Made by a program: the position numbers and the translations under genes. Shown one piece after another: positions 8,429-17,485 of a DNA stretch of 64,000 bases (positions are counted from its first letter, which is position 1; the number at the start of each line of letters is the position of its first letter). The notes under the pieces were generated by a model that saw only the letters and a list, made by a program, of their open reading frames with translations, searched no databases and was not told where the DNA came from. The DNA lies in NCBI GenBank assembly GCA_002083405.1, contig LVWT01000051.1, forward strand, positions 34,721 through 98,720. The letters are read 5' to 3'. The stretch comes from Nitrospira sp. SG-bin2 (GTDB lineage: Bacteria; Nitrospirota; Nitrospiria; Nitrospirales; Nitrospiraceae).

Positions 8429-9016
8429 CTATCTAAAGTGGCTGCCGGCTCCCATAAAGAACAACATGGGAATCGAGAGCATAAAATTCACGCGCGAGGC
8501 CAGTAGGGCAGTCCGTCCCCATTGGGCCATCTCCGGCGGCGCGGGGGTGCCTTGAGCCGCAGCCGTCACAGCCGCAATGATTTTCTTCTGGTTCGGCCAG
8601 ATGATCCCATGGACGTTGCCCAACATAATGATGCCGAGCAACCCACCGATCGCCACGGCCACCGCTCCTGTTCCGCCTCTGTGGTACATGGCGCCGTACA
8701 AGAGCACCCCGGCAATCACTGTCACGGTCGCTCCGTGCCGGAACCAATTCAGCGCCATGGGCATCAGCTTGGGAATCACGATGTTCTTAGTCGGCCCATC
8801 CAAACTCTTCAAGAACGCGGCATTGATCAAGTTGAAGAAATACAAGAGCCCGATCCAGGTGATGCCGGCCAGGAAGTGAATCCAGCGAAGGATGATCTGG
8901 CCCCAATCCGCTTCGCCTGCGCCAATGCCGGTCATCCCAAGATACAACCCTATCAACACAACGGTGAGCGCGAACCCCGCGGCCATCGTCTGCGTCGGAT
9001 TTTCAAGAAATTTCAT
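8429..9016 (-). CDS. Urate-oxidase-N (PuuD-like) membrane protein
   Basis: A 195-residue integral membrane protein with about four to five hydrophobic helices. It shows family features of the membrane domain of PuuD-type urate hydroxylases: RWIHFLAGITWIGLLYFFN, WFRHGATVTVIAGVLLYG, LGNVHGIIWPNQKKII, and a conserved final helix with MLSIPMLFFMG. Conserved His residues suggest heme or metal binding. It lacks the soluble cytochrome c domain of full PuuD, so a urate role is not supported; it may be a general electron-transfer membrane protein. A promoter-like TTGACA lies on the minus strand at 9078-9083. Confidence 0.7.
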   Translation of the reverse strand: MKFLENPTQTMAAGFALTVVLIGLYLGMTGIGAGEADWGQIILRWIHFLAGITWIGLLYFFNLINAAFLKSLDGPTKNIVIPKLMPMALNWFRHGATVTVIAGVLLYGAMYHRGGTGAVAVAIGGLLGIIMLGNVHGIIWPNQKKIIAAVTAAAQGTPAPPEMAQWGRTALLASRVNFMLSIPMLFFMGAGSHFR

Positions 9017-9174
9017 AGCTCCCTCTCATCGAACGGTTGACTGTAAGCCCATACCTGTACTGTAGCCCTTCTTCGAATGTCAAGTTCATACGCCTTGCTA
9101 TTCATCAAACGTACGGAGAAGGTACCAGCGATTCTTCCTTTGATGCGAGACACCTTGACGACGACGTATGTTCC

Positions 9175-10113
9175 TCACGCCATGAGCCGGTCGACAGCGG
9201 CGCAGAGTTCTCGGACTGCGTTCGCCGACGTTTCCAATGCCGCTCGCTCGTGGCCTGTCAGCTCGTATTCCACGATCTGTTCCACGCCGCTGCGTCCGAT
9301 CTTGACCGGAACCCCCACAATGACGTTCTTCAATCCATACTCGCCTTCACAGAGGACCGAGCAGGGCAGCACCCGCTTCTCATCCTGAGAAATCGCCTCA
9401 ACCATATCTACCGCTGAGGCGGACGGAGCATAGAAGGCACTGCCTGTTTTCAACAGGCCTACGATCTCCGCTCCTCCGTCACGCGTCCGCTGGATAATCG
9501 CATCCAGTTTGTCCTTCGACATCAGGTCTGAAACGGGCTTGCCCTTCACAGTGGTATAACGCGGGAGCGGCACCATCGTATCGCCATGGCCTCCCAAAAC
9601 CATGGCCTGCACGTCAGGTCCCGGCACGTTCAATTCGGCCGCGATGAACGAGCGCATTCTGGCGGAATCCAAGATACCGCCCATGCCGATGATTCTGGAT
9701 TTGGGCAGTCCGCTGACCAGGCGCGCGACATGGACCATGGCGTCCAACGGATTGGTGACCAGAATCAAGATGATGTCCGGAGAGCGGGCCACCAATTGCG
9801 ACACGACGGATTTCACGATCTTCGCATTGGTCGACAGCAGCTCGTCGCGGCTCATGCCCGGTTTTCTCGGAATGCCGGATGTAATGACCGCAACCGATGA
9901 GCCGGCGGTTTCGTCGTAGCCATTGGTGCCGACGACGCGGGTGCTATAGCCGCACACCGGTCCGGCTTGCGAGATATCGAGCGCCTTGCCCTGCGGCATA
10001 CCCTCCGTGATATCGACCAAGACGACATCGTAGATGTCTTTCTCGGCCAAGCGCTGCGCCGTCGTTCCTCCTACATTCCCCGCACCCACCACCGTAATTT
10101 TAGGACGCCCCAT
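9175..10113 (-). CDS. mdh: Malate dehydrogenase
   Basis: A 312-residue NAD-dependent malate dehydrogenase of the LDH-like MDH type; it interconverts malate and oxaloacetate in the TCA or reverse TCA cycle. Visible: Rossmann glycine motif VVGAGNVGG at the N-terminus, VITSGIPRKPGMSRDELL, VTNPLDAMVH, the substrate Arg in LDSARMRSFIA and the catalytic His in LGGHGDTMVPLPRY. The start lies among clustered GTG/ATG codons (10122-10113); I use the ATG 8 bases after GAGG. Confidence 0.95.
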   Translation of the reverse strand: MGRPKITVVGAGNVGGTTAQRLAEKDIYDVVLVDITEGMPQGKALDISQAGPVCGYSTRVVGTNGYDETAGSSVAVITSGIPRKPGMSRDELLSTNAKIVKSVVSQLVARSPDIILILVTNPLDAMVHVARLVSGLPKSRIIGMGGILDSARMRSFIAAELNVPGPDVQAMVLGGHGDTMVPLPRYTTVKGKPVSDLMSKDKLDAIIQRTRDGGAEIVGLLKTGSAFYAPSASAVDMVEAISQDEKRVLPCSVLCEGEYGLKNVIVGVPVKIGRSGVEQIVEYELTGHERAALETSANAVRELCAAVDRLMA

Positions 10114-10185
10114 CATCGCCACCTCGTGAATCGTAAAACGTGAAGCGTGAAGCGCGCCATCCCCTGACGCCTCACTCCTAACCCC

Positions 10186-10593
10186 TCACGCATGTTCATG
10201 CTCTGTCCAGCCCGCCACTTTGAAGTTGATCGTGCAGACGAAATTATCGCCGTCGTAAAAGTTCACTTTGATCTTCTTTTTGCCGTACGTTTTGGCTAGA
10301 AATGCTTCGGGATCGTCGACCAATTCCTGATAGCCACCCGCCGGATATTCGCCCAAGTCATGAAAGACCACGATCATGCCCGCTTTCACTTCTTGCAACA
10401 CTTTGGCCCGGCATCGGGGATAGACCTCCCAGAATTTCGCCTCGATCAGCTCCTTGGTCGGCTCCTGGCGATCTTCGCCCTGTTTAAGCGGCTGCGCGAA
10501 CTTCGCCAGCCGGCGGATGTAGGGATACTGATGGCCGGTAAACAGCTTATAGAGCCAGGACGGAACCGCGGGTTTCTCTACCGGATTTACCAT
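10186..10593 (-). CDS. Conserved hypothetical protein
   Basis: A 135-residue soluble protein I do not recognise. It has a hydrophilic N-terminus, a segment AGMIVVFHDLGEYPAGGYQELV in the middle and ends with alternating hydrophobic residues (FVCTINFKVAGW) suggesting beta strands. The start ATG 10593 is preceded by GGAG at proper spacing; the more upstream ATG at 10632 is less likely. It lies between the VWA gene and mdh on the same strand. No function is proposed. Confidence 0.7.
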   Translation of the reverse strand: MVNPVEKPAVPSWLYKLFTGHQYPYIRRLAKFAQPLKQGEDRQEPTKELIEAKFWEVYPRCRAKVLQEVKAGMIVVFHDLGEYPAGGYQELVDDPEAFLAKTYGKKKIKVNFYDGDNFVCTINFKVAGWTEHEHA

Positions 10594-10637
10594 CGATTCT
10601 CCGTACCTTTCGCCCAGCTTTTCGCGACACACATCTG

Positions 10638-13600
10638 CTATCTGGTCAGTCTATGATACATGCGCGGCAATCGAGATGGCAGGGATTCTACACGGTCGAT
10701 CACGGCAAACTGTACGTCACCGTACATACGACGCATGTAGAGATCCGCCTCCCGATCAATGGTCACACAAAATGGATTGATGCCTCGTTGCCTGGCTTCC
10801 CGAAGCGCCGTCTTGGTGTCCTCCAAGGCATACGCGTCCTTATATTCGCCGTCCAGCGGCCGACCGTCGCTTACGAGGATCAAGAGCCGGTGAATCGCAT
10901 CACGCGCCCGCAACTTGGCCGAGGCATGACGGATGGCCGCCCCGTCACGGTTTTGTTGACGCGGGGCGAGCCCGCCGAGCCGAAGGGCCGTGGCAGGTCC
11001 CAATCGATCGTCAAAATCCTTGATCGTGAGAAAGTCGACCGAACCGCGCCCCTGGCCGGAATAGGCATAGAGACCGTACTGATCGCCCACCGCCTCCAAC
11101 GCCTCACAGAGCAGCACGAGACTTTCCTTTTCGACGTCGATCACCCGGCGTCCGCTGTCAAGCCGTCGGCTCGTCGATCCGCTGACGTCGACCAGAAACG
11201 CGACCGCCACGTCGCGCTGCCGCTTTTCACGTCTGACATACAGACGGTCATCTCCTTCCGAGCCCGCTCGAAGTTCTGCGGCTCTTCGTACGACGGCATC
11301 GATATCCAGATCATCTCCATCGGCCTGCCCTGCGACCCGGCGGAACGCCGGAGGACGCAGGTTCTCAAAGGTTCTGCGAAGCGACCTGATCGCGCTCCGA
11401 TGCGCCGCAAGGATCTCTTCCACGCTTTCCGCTGACTTTGTCTCCGCCGGCCGCTCAGCCACCAGACACCAGTTCACTCGATAATCCTGAATCGTATGGT
11501 CCCACTCCGGGTACCGAACCGTGCGGGCCTCGTGAGCTGTCGATTCCGGCATCGGCTGCGGTTCGACCTCCAGCGCAAGTAATTCTTCGACGAGAGACAA
11601 CGACTGCCCGCCGGCGACCTCCCTGCCCATGGACTCCTGCTCGCCACGAGTCCCCTGACCGGACCCTGTTCGTTCATTGGTTCCGCCCTGCAGACCTGCC
11701 ATCCGATCCCGTTCTGTCTCGATCTCATCCGTACGTTCGACCTGCTCCCGATCTCTTGTGATGAACTCCGGACTCATCGCGCCGCGATAGACCCAATTGG
11801 TCACGGGCCGGTAGCTGTCATTCATCGACTCCGAGGCGGTCGGCCCTACTCCGAGCTCCGTCGACTCCTCAGTCGCTTGATCCGCTTCGATCAGGTCGGC
11901 GCGAGGCGCCAAGAGTTCTTCCATCCTGACATAGAGATCATGGGCTAGGCGAACGGACTGCTCTGCTGTTGCCGTGGTCTGGAAAAGGGGTTGGCACATG
12001 GTCCAGAGGATGGAGACTTCTTCTTTGACGGCATGGGGCACCGCGGAGTCGGCTGTCTCGCCCGTCGAGAGCCTCAACAGACAGTCGACGATCAATTCCT
12101 TGACCGTCAGCCCATGGGCAGGATCGCGAGGAACGACGGCTTCAGCGGCCAGCTGCGCCAGTTCGCGCCGCAGACCCGGATACTCTGCCTGAAGTAAGAA
12201 GTCGATGCGCGCATCTTCCAGGACAGTCCACACATCTTGAGCAAGACGCGGGTGGGGGTAGAGCTGAAACAAGGCCTTCAGTGTATCGGACGTTGCGTGA
12301 GTCGGCCGGCCATATCGTTGCCGCACGAGCTGGACCACATCGGCGAGGGATTCCAGACGAAGCCGATAGGTTCCGAATTCCACGTGACCTGCTTCATGGG
12401 CCGCCATCACCAGATACAACCGCTCATTCGCTTCAGCTGTCGGGTAGCGGCGTAACAGCACCGGCAATGAAATGGTGCGTCCATCGGCGCTTACTGTTGC
12501 GCGGGCCGGCGAGGCGGCCGGTGAATCCGGTAAGGCCGCAATCGTGACGTCTGTTCCACAGAGCCCTTGGACAAAGAGTTTGACCCGGCGGGCGACGTGC
12601 CGAAGCGGGACACCGCTCATGGCCGCTTCGACCGAGGCAAGGGCTTTCTGTGATTCCACCGCAAAATAGGTCTGTGCGCCTTCCCGACTGTACGCCAGCA
12701 CTTCCATCCCGGCCTTGAACCAATTCTCGAACCGGGAAAGGGCTTGAGGCGCATCGCCGATCAGACCGATGACGTCCGTACAGCGCCGGAGATAACTCAG
12801 TGTACTTTCTGCATCCTGTTCGGCAAGGAGCACACCGTACTGCAACACCTTGATCTGCCACTCTTCCGAAGGCAGCGCGCGCAGCAGGCGAGGCGACTCC
12901 GCCAGCCAGGTCACGCCGGACTGTGCAGACCGCTCGGCCAGCACGATCCCCAATGACAATGCCTTTGAACGGACACCGGGATGCTCGATATCTTCCAGAA
13001 TCGTCGGGCTCGTGCGCATGAATTCCATTACGGCCATGTAATCCGGTTTGCCGAGCGTATTCGGCGCGACCAATTTCATGCCGAACGCCAGCCAGTCCCG
13101 TACGTCGCCGATTGGGAGCACAGACGCCACTCTGGGAATCTGGCGAATGTATTCGAGTCCAACAACCACATCAACCGATGTCAACTCGATGCCGATGTCG
13201 AGCCACGGCCGCACCTCGCCGAGAGAAGAGACGGACAGAATCTGGGGTGTCACGCGCAGATATTCCAATGTCACATTGGCATCCCGATCAGCCAGTTCCA
13301 ACCCGATCTCAAGCACAGCCGTCCGTGCCCCGGGCGGTTCAAGCAGACCCAGAATCAGCGGACTGTCTTTGAAGTATTTGAGCGCCGTGGCGCCGGATGA
13401 TTCGGCCAGCGCGACTCCCAGATCAAGCCAAGAAACAACGTGCGCGAGTCCGGCACGCCGATCCAGTTCGGGAAGCGCTTCGATCGCCGCATGCACCGCC
13501 TTGGCCGATAGGTCTTCGAGTTCATCCAGCAATTCCCGCACTGCCGCCATCGTCTGTGCTGTGCCTGCCGTCCCCGCCATCTTCGCGACGAGGGCTTCCG

Positions 13601-13667
13601 CAACCTCGGCTCCCAGTTCGGGAACCAGTCGTTCGATCAACGTGTTGTGTGCTGAAGAAGCTGTCAT
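10638..13667 (-). CDS. NorD/CbbO-like protein with VWA domain and N-terminal tandem repeats
   Basis: A 1009-residue protein. The C-terminal 190 residues are a von Willebrand A domain with an intact MIDAS start DVSGSTS (about 827-833) and the late LVSDGRP element, as in NorD and CbbO. Those proteins work with MoxR-type AAA+ ATPases to activate metalloenzymes. A middle region has HEAGH (424-428), a zinc-metalloprotease-like motif common to this family. The N-terminal 75-345 region consists of about seven degenerate repeats of roughly 38 residues with the pattern WLxxGxxLAxxxxxxxLEYLxxxP. I start at ATG 13667 because the open frame upstream looks non-coding. No MoxR-type gene is adjacent, which is odd. 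Confidence 0.82.
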   Translation of the reverse strand: MTASSAHNTLIERLVPELGAEVAEALVAKMAGTAGTAQTMAAVRELLDELEDLSAKAVHAAIEALPELDRRAGLAHVVSWLDLGVALAESSGATALKYFKDSPLILGLLEPPGARTAVLEIGLELADRDANVTLEYLRVTPQILSVSSLGEVRPWLDIGIELTSVDVVVGLEYIRQIPRVASVLPIGDVRDWLAFGMKLVAPNTLGKPDYMAVMEFMRTSPTILEDIEHPGVRSKALSLGIVLAERSAQSGVTWLAESPRLLRALPSEEWQIKVLQYGVLLAEQDAESTLSYLRRCTDVIGLIGDAPQALSRFENWFKAGMEVLAYSREGAQTYFAVESQKALASVEAAMSGVPLRHVARRVKLFVQGLCGTDVTIAALPDSPAASPARATVSADGRTISLPVLLRRYPTAEANERLYLVMAAHEAGHVEFGTYRLRLESLADVVQLVRQRYGRPTHATSDTLKALFQLYPHPRLAQDVWTVLEDARIDFLLQAEYPGLRRELAQLAAEAVVPRDPAHGLTVKELIVDCLLRLSTGETADSAVPHAVKEEVSILWTMCQPLFQTTATAEQSVRLAHDLYVRMEELLAPRADLIEADQATEESTELGVGPTASESMNDSYRPVTNWVYRGAMSPEFITRDREQVERTDEIETERDRMAGLQGGTNERTGSGQGTRGEQESMGREVAGGQSLSLVEELLALEVEPQPMPESTAHEARTVRYPEWDHTIQDYRVNWCLVAERPAETKSAESVEEILAAHRSAIRSLRRTFENLRPPAFRRVAGQADGDDLDIDAVVRRAAELRAGSEGDDRLYVRREKRQRDVAVAFLVDVSGSTSRRLDSGRRVIDVEKESLVLLCEALEAVGDQYGLYAYSGQGRGSVDFLTIKDFDDRLGPATALRLGGLAPRQQNRDGAAIRHASAKLRARDAIHRLLILVSDGRPLDGEYKDAYALEDTKTALREARQRGINPFCVTIDREADLYMRRMYGDVQFAVIDRVESLPSRLPRMYHRLTR

Positions 13668-13780
13668 GACTCTTGATCCACCATCAGCCGATACGCGAAG
13701 AGGTGGATTGTAAAGGAGCGATTTTCCCTTGTAAACTAGCCGCTCGCGGCAGTGACCGCCATTGTCGAGAGGAGCATCCC

Positions 13781-14215
13781 GTGGCTGAGCCAAAACAGGA
13801 GAGCATCGAGAAGATCGTCAAGTTCGTGAAGGGTTTTGCTGAGAAGAGCGGGACTGCCATGCATCCCAATCCGGCCGTCACCGAGGCGGTCGTCAAAGGC
13901 CTGGCGATGCATATCGATGAACTGGGTAAGCCGCTGTGCCCCTGCAATTTCTACAAGGACAAAGAAGCCGAGGCCAAGCTACGTCGCTGGATGTGCGCCT
14001 GCGATGAAATGCAGATCTACAAGTACTGCCACTGTCTGCTCTTTGTTCGGGAAGACGGGATGCCGATCACCGAATACCTTCCCGAAGGCCACGAAGGGCG
14101 GGAGGTGTACGGAGTCGTCACCGATCCGACGCCGGAAAAGGGCCGTATGCTCAGACACAAAGCGGCCTCCTCATCAACCACGGCGGAAGATTCCTCGCCG
14201 GGACCAACAACGTAA
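13781..14215 (+). CDS. Ferredoxin:thioredoxin reductase catalytic-subunit-like protein
   Basis: A 144-residue protein with the exact cysteine pattern of the FTR catalytic chain, CPC-x16-CAC-x8-CHC, which holds a 4Fe-4S cluster and a redox-active disulfide. FTR passes electrons from ferredoxin to thioredoxin. The start is GTG 13781, preceded by GAGAGGAG; the longer open frame upstream is unlikely. No variable-chain gene is adjacent, consistent with bacterial FTR-like proteins that lack it. The extra C-terminal 35 residues are Ser/Thr-rich and probably disordered. It is divergent from the VWA gene. Confidence 0.85.
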   Translation: MAEPKQESIEKIVKFVKGFAEKSGTAMHPNPAVTEAVVKGLAMHIDELGKPLCPCNFYKDKEAEAKLRRWMCACDEMQIYKYCHCLLFVREDGMPITEYLPEGHEGREVYGVVTDPTPEKGRMLRHKAASSSTTAEDSSPGPTT

Positions 14216-14220
14216 CCATC

Positions 14221-14832
14221 ATGCGCCACCATCATCGGATAGGGTGTTGGTTCGTCTGCTGCCTCCTGATCGGGAGCCTATGGCCTCTGCAGGGACAGGC
14301 CATTGAGCCGATCGCATCCGGTCCACCGATTCTGAACGAGAAAGACCTGGCTGCCTATAAGCAGAAAGGACGAGGCACCCTCGCCGGACAGGTCTTCCTC
14401 AGTTCATTATCCGGAAAAGCCATTACTCAGACCGGTATCCCGGTCCATCTGATTCCCGTAAGCTCCTACACACGCTACTGGTTCGACCACTCTGTGCGAA
14501 CCACCGGATGCATCTCAAACGACGACGCGACCGCCAATGACGGCCTCCTGTCCCGCCAACAAGCGGACTGCGCCCGTGACGGGCTGGCTCAATTCCTGAC
14601 CAAAAAGCGATTGCTTCCCTATCTTCGCACCACGAGAGCCAACCCGACCGGACACTTCTGGTTCATGAAAATACCGGCCGGCCGGTATTATCTCGTGAGT
14701 CTAATCGAAGGCGGAGGCGGCGCACACCAAGACGAACGGGCAGCCGGAATTGCATGGCTGACCATTGACCTTGAAGCGGGCGAGAAAGCAACCAACCTGG
14801 TGGTCACCAACTGCCGAAGCAGCCTGTGCTGA
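14221..14832 (+). CDS. Secreted or periplasmic protein of unknown function
   Basis: A 203-residue protein with a clear signal peptide (basic MRHHHR, hydrophobic core CWFVCCLLIGSLWPL, cleavage near GQA-IE). The mature part contains GTLAGQVFLSS and GHFWFMKIPAGRYYLVSLIEGG, resembling a carboxypeptidase-regulatory or prealbumin-like beta-sandwich. A pair of Cys in TGCIS and ADCAR and another at the C-terminus could form disulfides. It begins 6 bp after the FTR-like gene and is probably co-transcribed. Function unknown. Confidence 0.7.
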   Translation: MRHHHRIGCWFVCCLLIGSLWPLQGQAIEPIASGPPILNEKDLAAYKQKGRGTLAGQVFLSSLSGKAITQTGIPVHLIPVSSYTRYWFDHSVRTTGCISNDDATANDGLLSRQQADCARDGLAQFLTKKRLLPYLRTTRANPTGHFWFMKIPAGRYYLVSLIEGGGGAHQDERAAGIAWLTIDLEAGEKATNLVVTNCRSSLC

Positions 14833-14890
14833 CCGACAAGACTTCAATGTGTGATCTTGATCTTTAATGACGGTTCTGTAGAGAGAAGCC

Positions 14891-15499
14891 ATGTCGCTAC
14901 TGCATAACGAGGTCGATTCTCGGTGCTTCAACCGGAGTGCCAAATTGCCATTTGGTCTCCGCTTGAAAGATTTCGATATGGCCATGCAGGATGTCTATGA
15001 TTTCTTCTATGACGTGAATGTGGGCCTCATCGAACGCGGTCTCCAACGTCTTGACGATATGCTCAGGCCCGCAATCATGTCGGGAGTATTGTCGGACATG
15101 CTCACCGCGAGCCTGGCAAAACACTCCAGAAGCCTGACAGTCAACCTCTACCATAATGGCCACCCGGATCTTGTTGTCAGCGGAATGTATCCGGGCAACA
15201 AGGTCAAAGCCGGCACAGAGGGCGTTGAGATCAAGACGACCCGGAAGTCAGGTGGAGCGGTCGATACCCATGGCGCGAGAGATCAGTGGATGTGCGTCTT
15301 TGTCTATGACGTCGATAATAGGACCGAACCGGTTCGGGACAGAAAACCGATGGCGGTGACGGAATTATATCTTGGGCAAGTTACGAAGGACGATTTTCGG
15401 AAGAATCAACGAAGCGAACTTGGAACAAGAACGGCAACCTTGCACAAGGACGGCATCGAAAAGTTGAGGAAGAACTGGGTCTACAAGCTGAAGAGGTGA
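14891..15499 (+). CDS. Putative type II restriction endonuclease (PD-(D/E)XK)
   Basis: A 202-residue protein with a PD-(D/E)XK nuclease signature: HPDLVV near residue 92 followed about 20 residues later by GVEIKTTRKSGG. The remaining sequence is predicted mixed alpha/beta. The start ATG 14891 follows GAGAGAAG. It converges on a DNA methyltransferase gene with a 19-bp overlap of the 3' ends, the usual pairing of a restriction-modification system. The recognition sequence cannot be told. Naming it an endonuclease rests on the motif and the methyltransferase neighbour. Confidence 0.72.
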   Translation: MSLLHNEVDSRCFNRSAKLPFGLRLKDFDMAMQDVYDFFYDVNVGLIERGLQRLDDMLRPAIMSGVLSDMLTASLAKHSRSLTVNLYHNGHPDLVVSGMYPGNKVKAGTEGVEIKTTRKSGGAVDTHGARDQWMCVFVYDVDNRTEPVRDRKPMAVTELYLGQVTKDDFRKNQRSELGTRTATLHKDGIEKLRKNWVYKLKR

Positions 15500-16647
15500 G
15501 CACTGCCGTTCTTGAATGCTGTCAATTTCGGCAGCGCCCTCTTTGCCATCTCGAAGTAAAGAGGGTCTTTTTCAATTCCGATACTGGTATATCCCAATGC
15601 CTCCGCTGCCGCTAGCGTCGATCCTGCTCCGCAGAATGGGTCTAGGACTACTCCTTGTCCTAGAGGAAGGACGCCTCGAACCAAGGTGCGCAGAAACTGT
15701 TGAGGCTTCAAACTGGGATGTGGAGCGAGGGCCCGTTCGGACTTATGAGTCGGCGATGATTGAATCACATCCCCGAATGGTTTGTCTGAAGACGGCCTTC
15801 GAAAGCCACCCGTTCCCCACTTCCGCAGATTGTCCTGCACTCGACCCTCCAGGGGCTTGCGGAAGAGCAACCACGGTTCCCACATTGAACGTGGCATCAC
15901 ACTGATATCCGGAAATTCCTCATGAGCTGCTTTTGGTCTATCTCCCCCTCGCATCGTCATGACGAGACGGACAATTTCCCCCCGCCGTTCTAGGCCAGCT
16001 TTTGCGAGAGCGCCTGAAACAAGGTACGAAAGAAGAGGATTTGTCGCCACCACCACATTCGCCCCCGGCACCAAGACCGGAATGAGCAGCTGCGCCCATT
16101 CGAGAAAGAACAACTCAAGAGCTCGGAGGTCATGTGGGGAAAGAACCGTGAACCGTGGAAGCGGTGCCCGCTGAGCTCCGTCAAAGGAAGGGGGAATGCG
16201 CCAGACACCTCCCTTTCCCTTGCGCAATTTCTCTTGCTGCTCCGAGGTATATTCGAACAGCCCATAAGGAGGGTCGGTTACAACGGCATGTACACTGTTG
16301 GGCTGGCACTGGCGCAGCCAGTTGCAGCAGTCGGTCTCAAGCACAAAGGCTTTCCCGAAAGCAAAACTCCGTTCATAGTTAGGCCGAGATTCGGCAATCC
16401 TGTTTGCACGCAGGCTCGTAGATCCCTTCAGACCATAATGGCCCCTGGCTGTTCGAACAAAGAGTGATGGTGTATTAAGTCTCAAGTAAGATCGAACGCT
16501 GGAGTGAGCTGCATTCCCTATGAGATCAGCAACCTGCTGCTCGATCGTGCGGAGAGAAGCGCCAGCAGGTCTCGCCGTGAGAACGGAAAGAATCGCGTCG
16601 CGGACTTCCCCGGGACGCCGCTTGTATTGAACAGCCGATTTGTACAC
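15481..16647 (-). CDS. DNA methyltransferase (N6-adenine or N4-cytosine, class beta)
   Basis: A 388-residue methyltransferase. The catalytic motif IV VTDPPYGLFEYT (near residue 130) comes before the SAM-binding motif I VLDPFCGAGSTLAAAEALGYTSIGIE (near 345), the order of class beta enzymes that modify exocyclic amines. The first 75 residues look like a winged-helix domain (HARE-HTH-like: ILSVLTARPAGASLRTIEQQV). The intervening region should hold target recognition. It probably protects host sites against the convergent endonuclease. Confidence 0.88.
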   Translation of the reverse strand: MYKSAVQYKRRPGEVRDAILSVLTARPAGASLRTIEQQVADLIGNAAHSSVRSYLRLNTPSLFVRTARGHYGLKGSTSLRANRIAESRPNYERSFAFGKAFVLETDCCNWLRQCQPNSVHAVVTDPPYGLFEYTSEQQEKLRKGKGGVWRIPPSFDGAQRAPLPRFTVLSPHDLRALELFFLEWAQLLIPVLVPGANVVVATNPLLSYLVSGALAKAGLERRGEIVRLVMTMRGGDRPKAAHEEFPDISVMPRSMWEPWLLFRKPLEGRVQDNLRKWGTGGFRRPSSDKPFGDVIQSSPTHKSERALAPHPSLKPQQFLRTLVRGVLPLGQGVVLDPFCGAGSTLAAAEALGYTSIGIEKDPLYFEMAKRALPKLTAFKNGSAHLFSL

Positions 16648-16801
16648 AGCGCCGGAGGATAAGACGTCTGGACGTCTTTGTCAACGGAACTGACCATCTC
16701 CCCTTGATTCATCGTAGAGTGACCAGTCAGCCGAGAGATGGCATAATAGGGTGGATCATGACGCCTGACGGTCGCACAGAAGCCTGGAACCAGGATGATC
16801 G

Positions 16802-17485
16802 ATGCGAATACTGCTTGTTGAAGACGATGTGAACCTTGCTCAGTTTATTCGGAAGGGTCTGAGAGAAGAGCAATACGCAGTGGACGTCGCGCCCGACGGC
16901 GAAGAAGGCCTGGCGATGGCCTTGAACAACCCGTACGATCTGCTGATCCTCGACATCATGCTGCCCAAGCTCGACGGCCTCACGCTCTGCCGACGCGTGC
17001 GCGCCAAGGGCAACATGACTCCGGTGCTGCTGTTGACCGCGCGCAACACGGTGGAAACCAAGGTCTCCGGCTTCGATACCGGCGCGGATCAATTTTTGCC
17101 CAAGCCCTTCGCCTTCGTGGAATTACTGGCTCAAATCCGAGCCCTGCTTCGCCGGGGGAGCCCGCAGCAGTTGGTGCAACTCCAAGCGGCGGATCTGAAG
17201 CTAGACCCGGCTTCTCATCGCGTCTGGAGGGCGGGGCAAGAAATTTCTCTGACGAATAAGGAATATGCCCTGCTTGAGTTTCTGTTGCGCAACAAGAATC
17301 GGGTGTTGACCAGAACCGCGATCATCGAACATGTGTGGGACATCAGCTATGACCCCATGACAAACATCGTGGATGCCCATATTCGGGCCCTGCGGGCCAA
17401 GATCGACCGTGATTTTTCACCTCCGTTGATCGCCACCGTGCGCGGCGCCGGGTACATGCTCGAAGAACCGGAAACAGCCGCGTGA
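16802..17485 (+). CDS. OmpR-family response regulator
   Basis: A 227-residue transcription regulator with an N-terminal receiver domain: acidic VEDD near residue 8, phospho-acceptor Asp in DLLILDIMLP near residue 51, conserved Lys in FLPKPF. The C-terminal OmpR/PhoB winged helix has EYALLEFLLRN, VDAHIRALRAKID and TVRGAGYMLEE. It overlaps the downstream kinase by GTGA, so the two are translationally coupled. The operator with 11-bp direct repeats 1.5 kb downstream (18996-19038) is the kind of site this family binds and is the likely target. Confidence 0.92.
   Translation: MRILLVEDDVNLAQFIRKGLREEQYAVDVAPDGEEGLAMALNNPYDLLILDIMLPKLDGLTLCRRVRAKGNMTPVLLLTARNTVETKVSGFDTGADQFLPKPFAFVELLAQIRALLRRGSPQQLVQLQAADLKLDPASHRVWRAGQEISLTNKEYALLEFLLRNKNRVLTRTAIIEHVWDISYDPMTNIVDAHIRALRAKIDRDFSPPLIATVRGAGYMLEEPETAA

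Noticed and set aside
9054..9083. Possible promoter for the PuuD-like gene
   Set aside because: The TTGACA at 9078-9083 is good but the -10 candidates (TACAGG or GTACAG) are poor; mentioned only in the gene entry.
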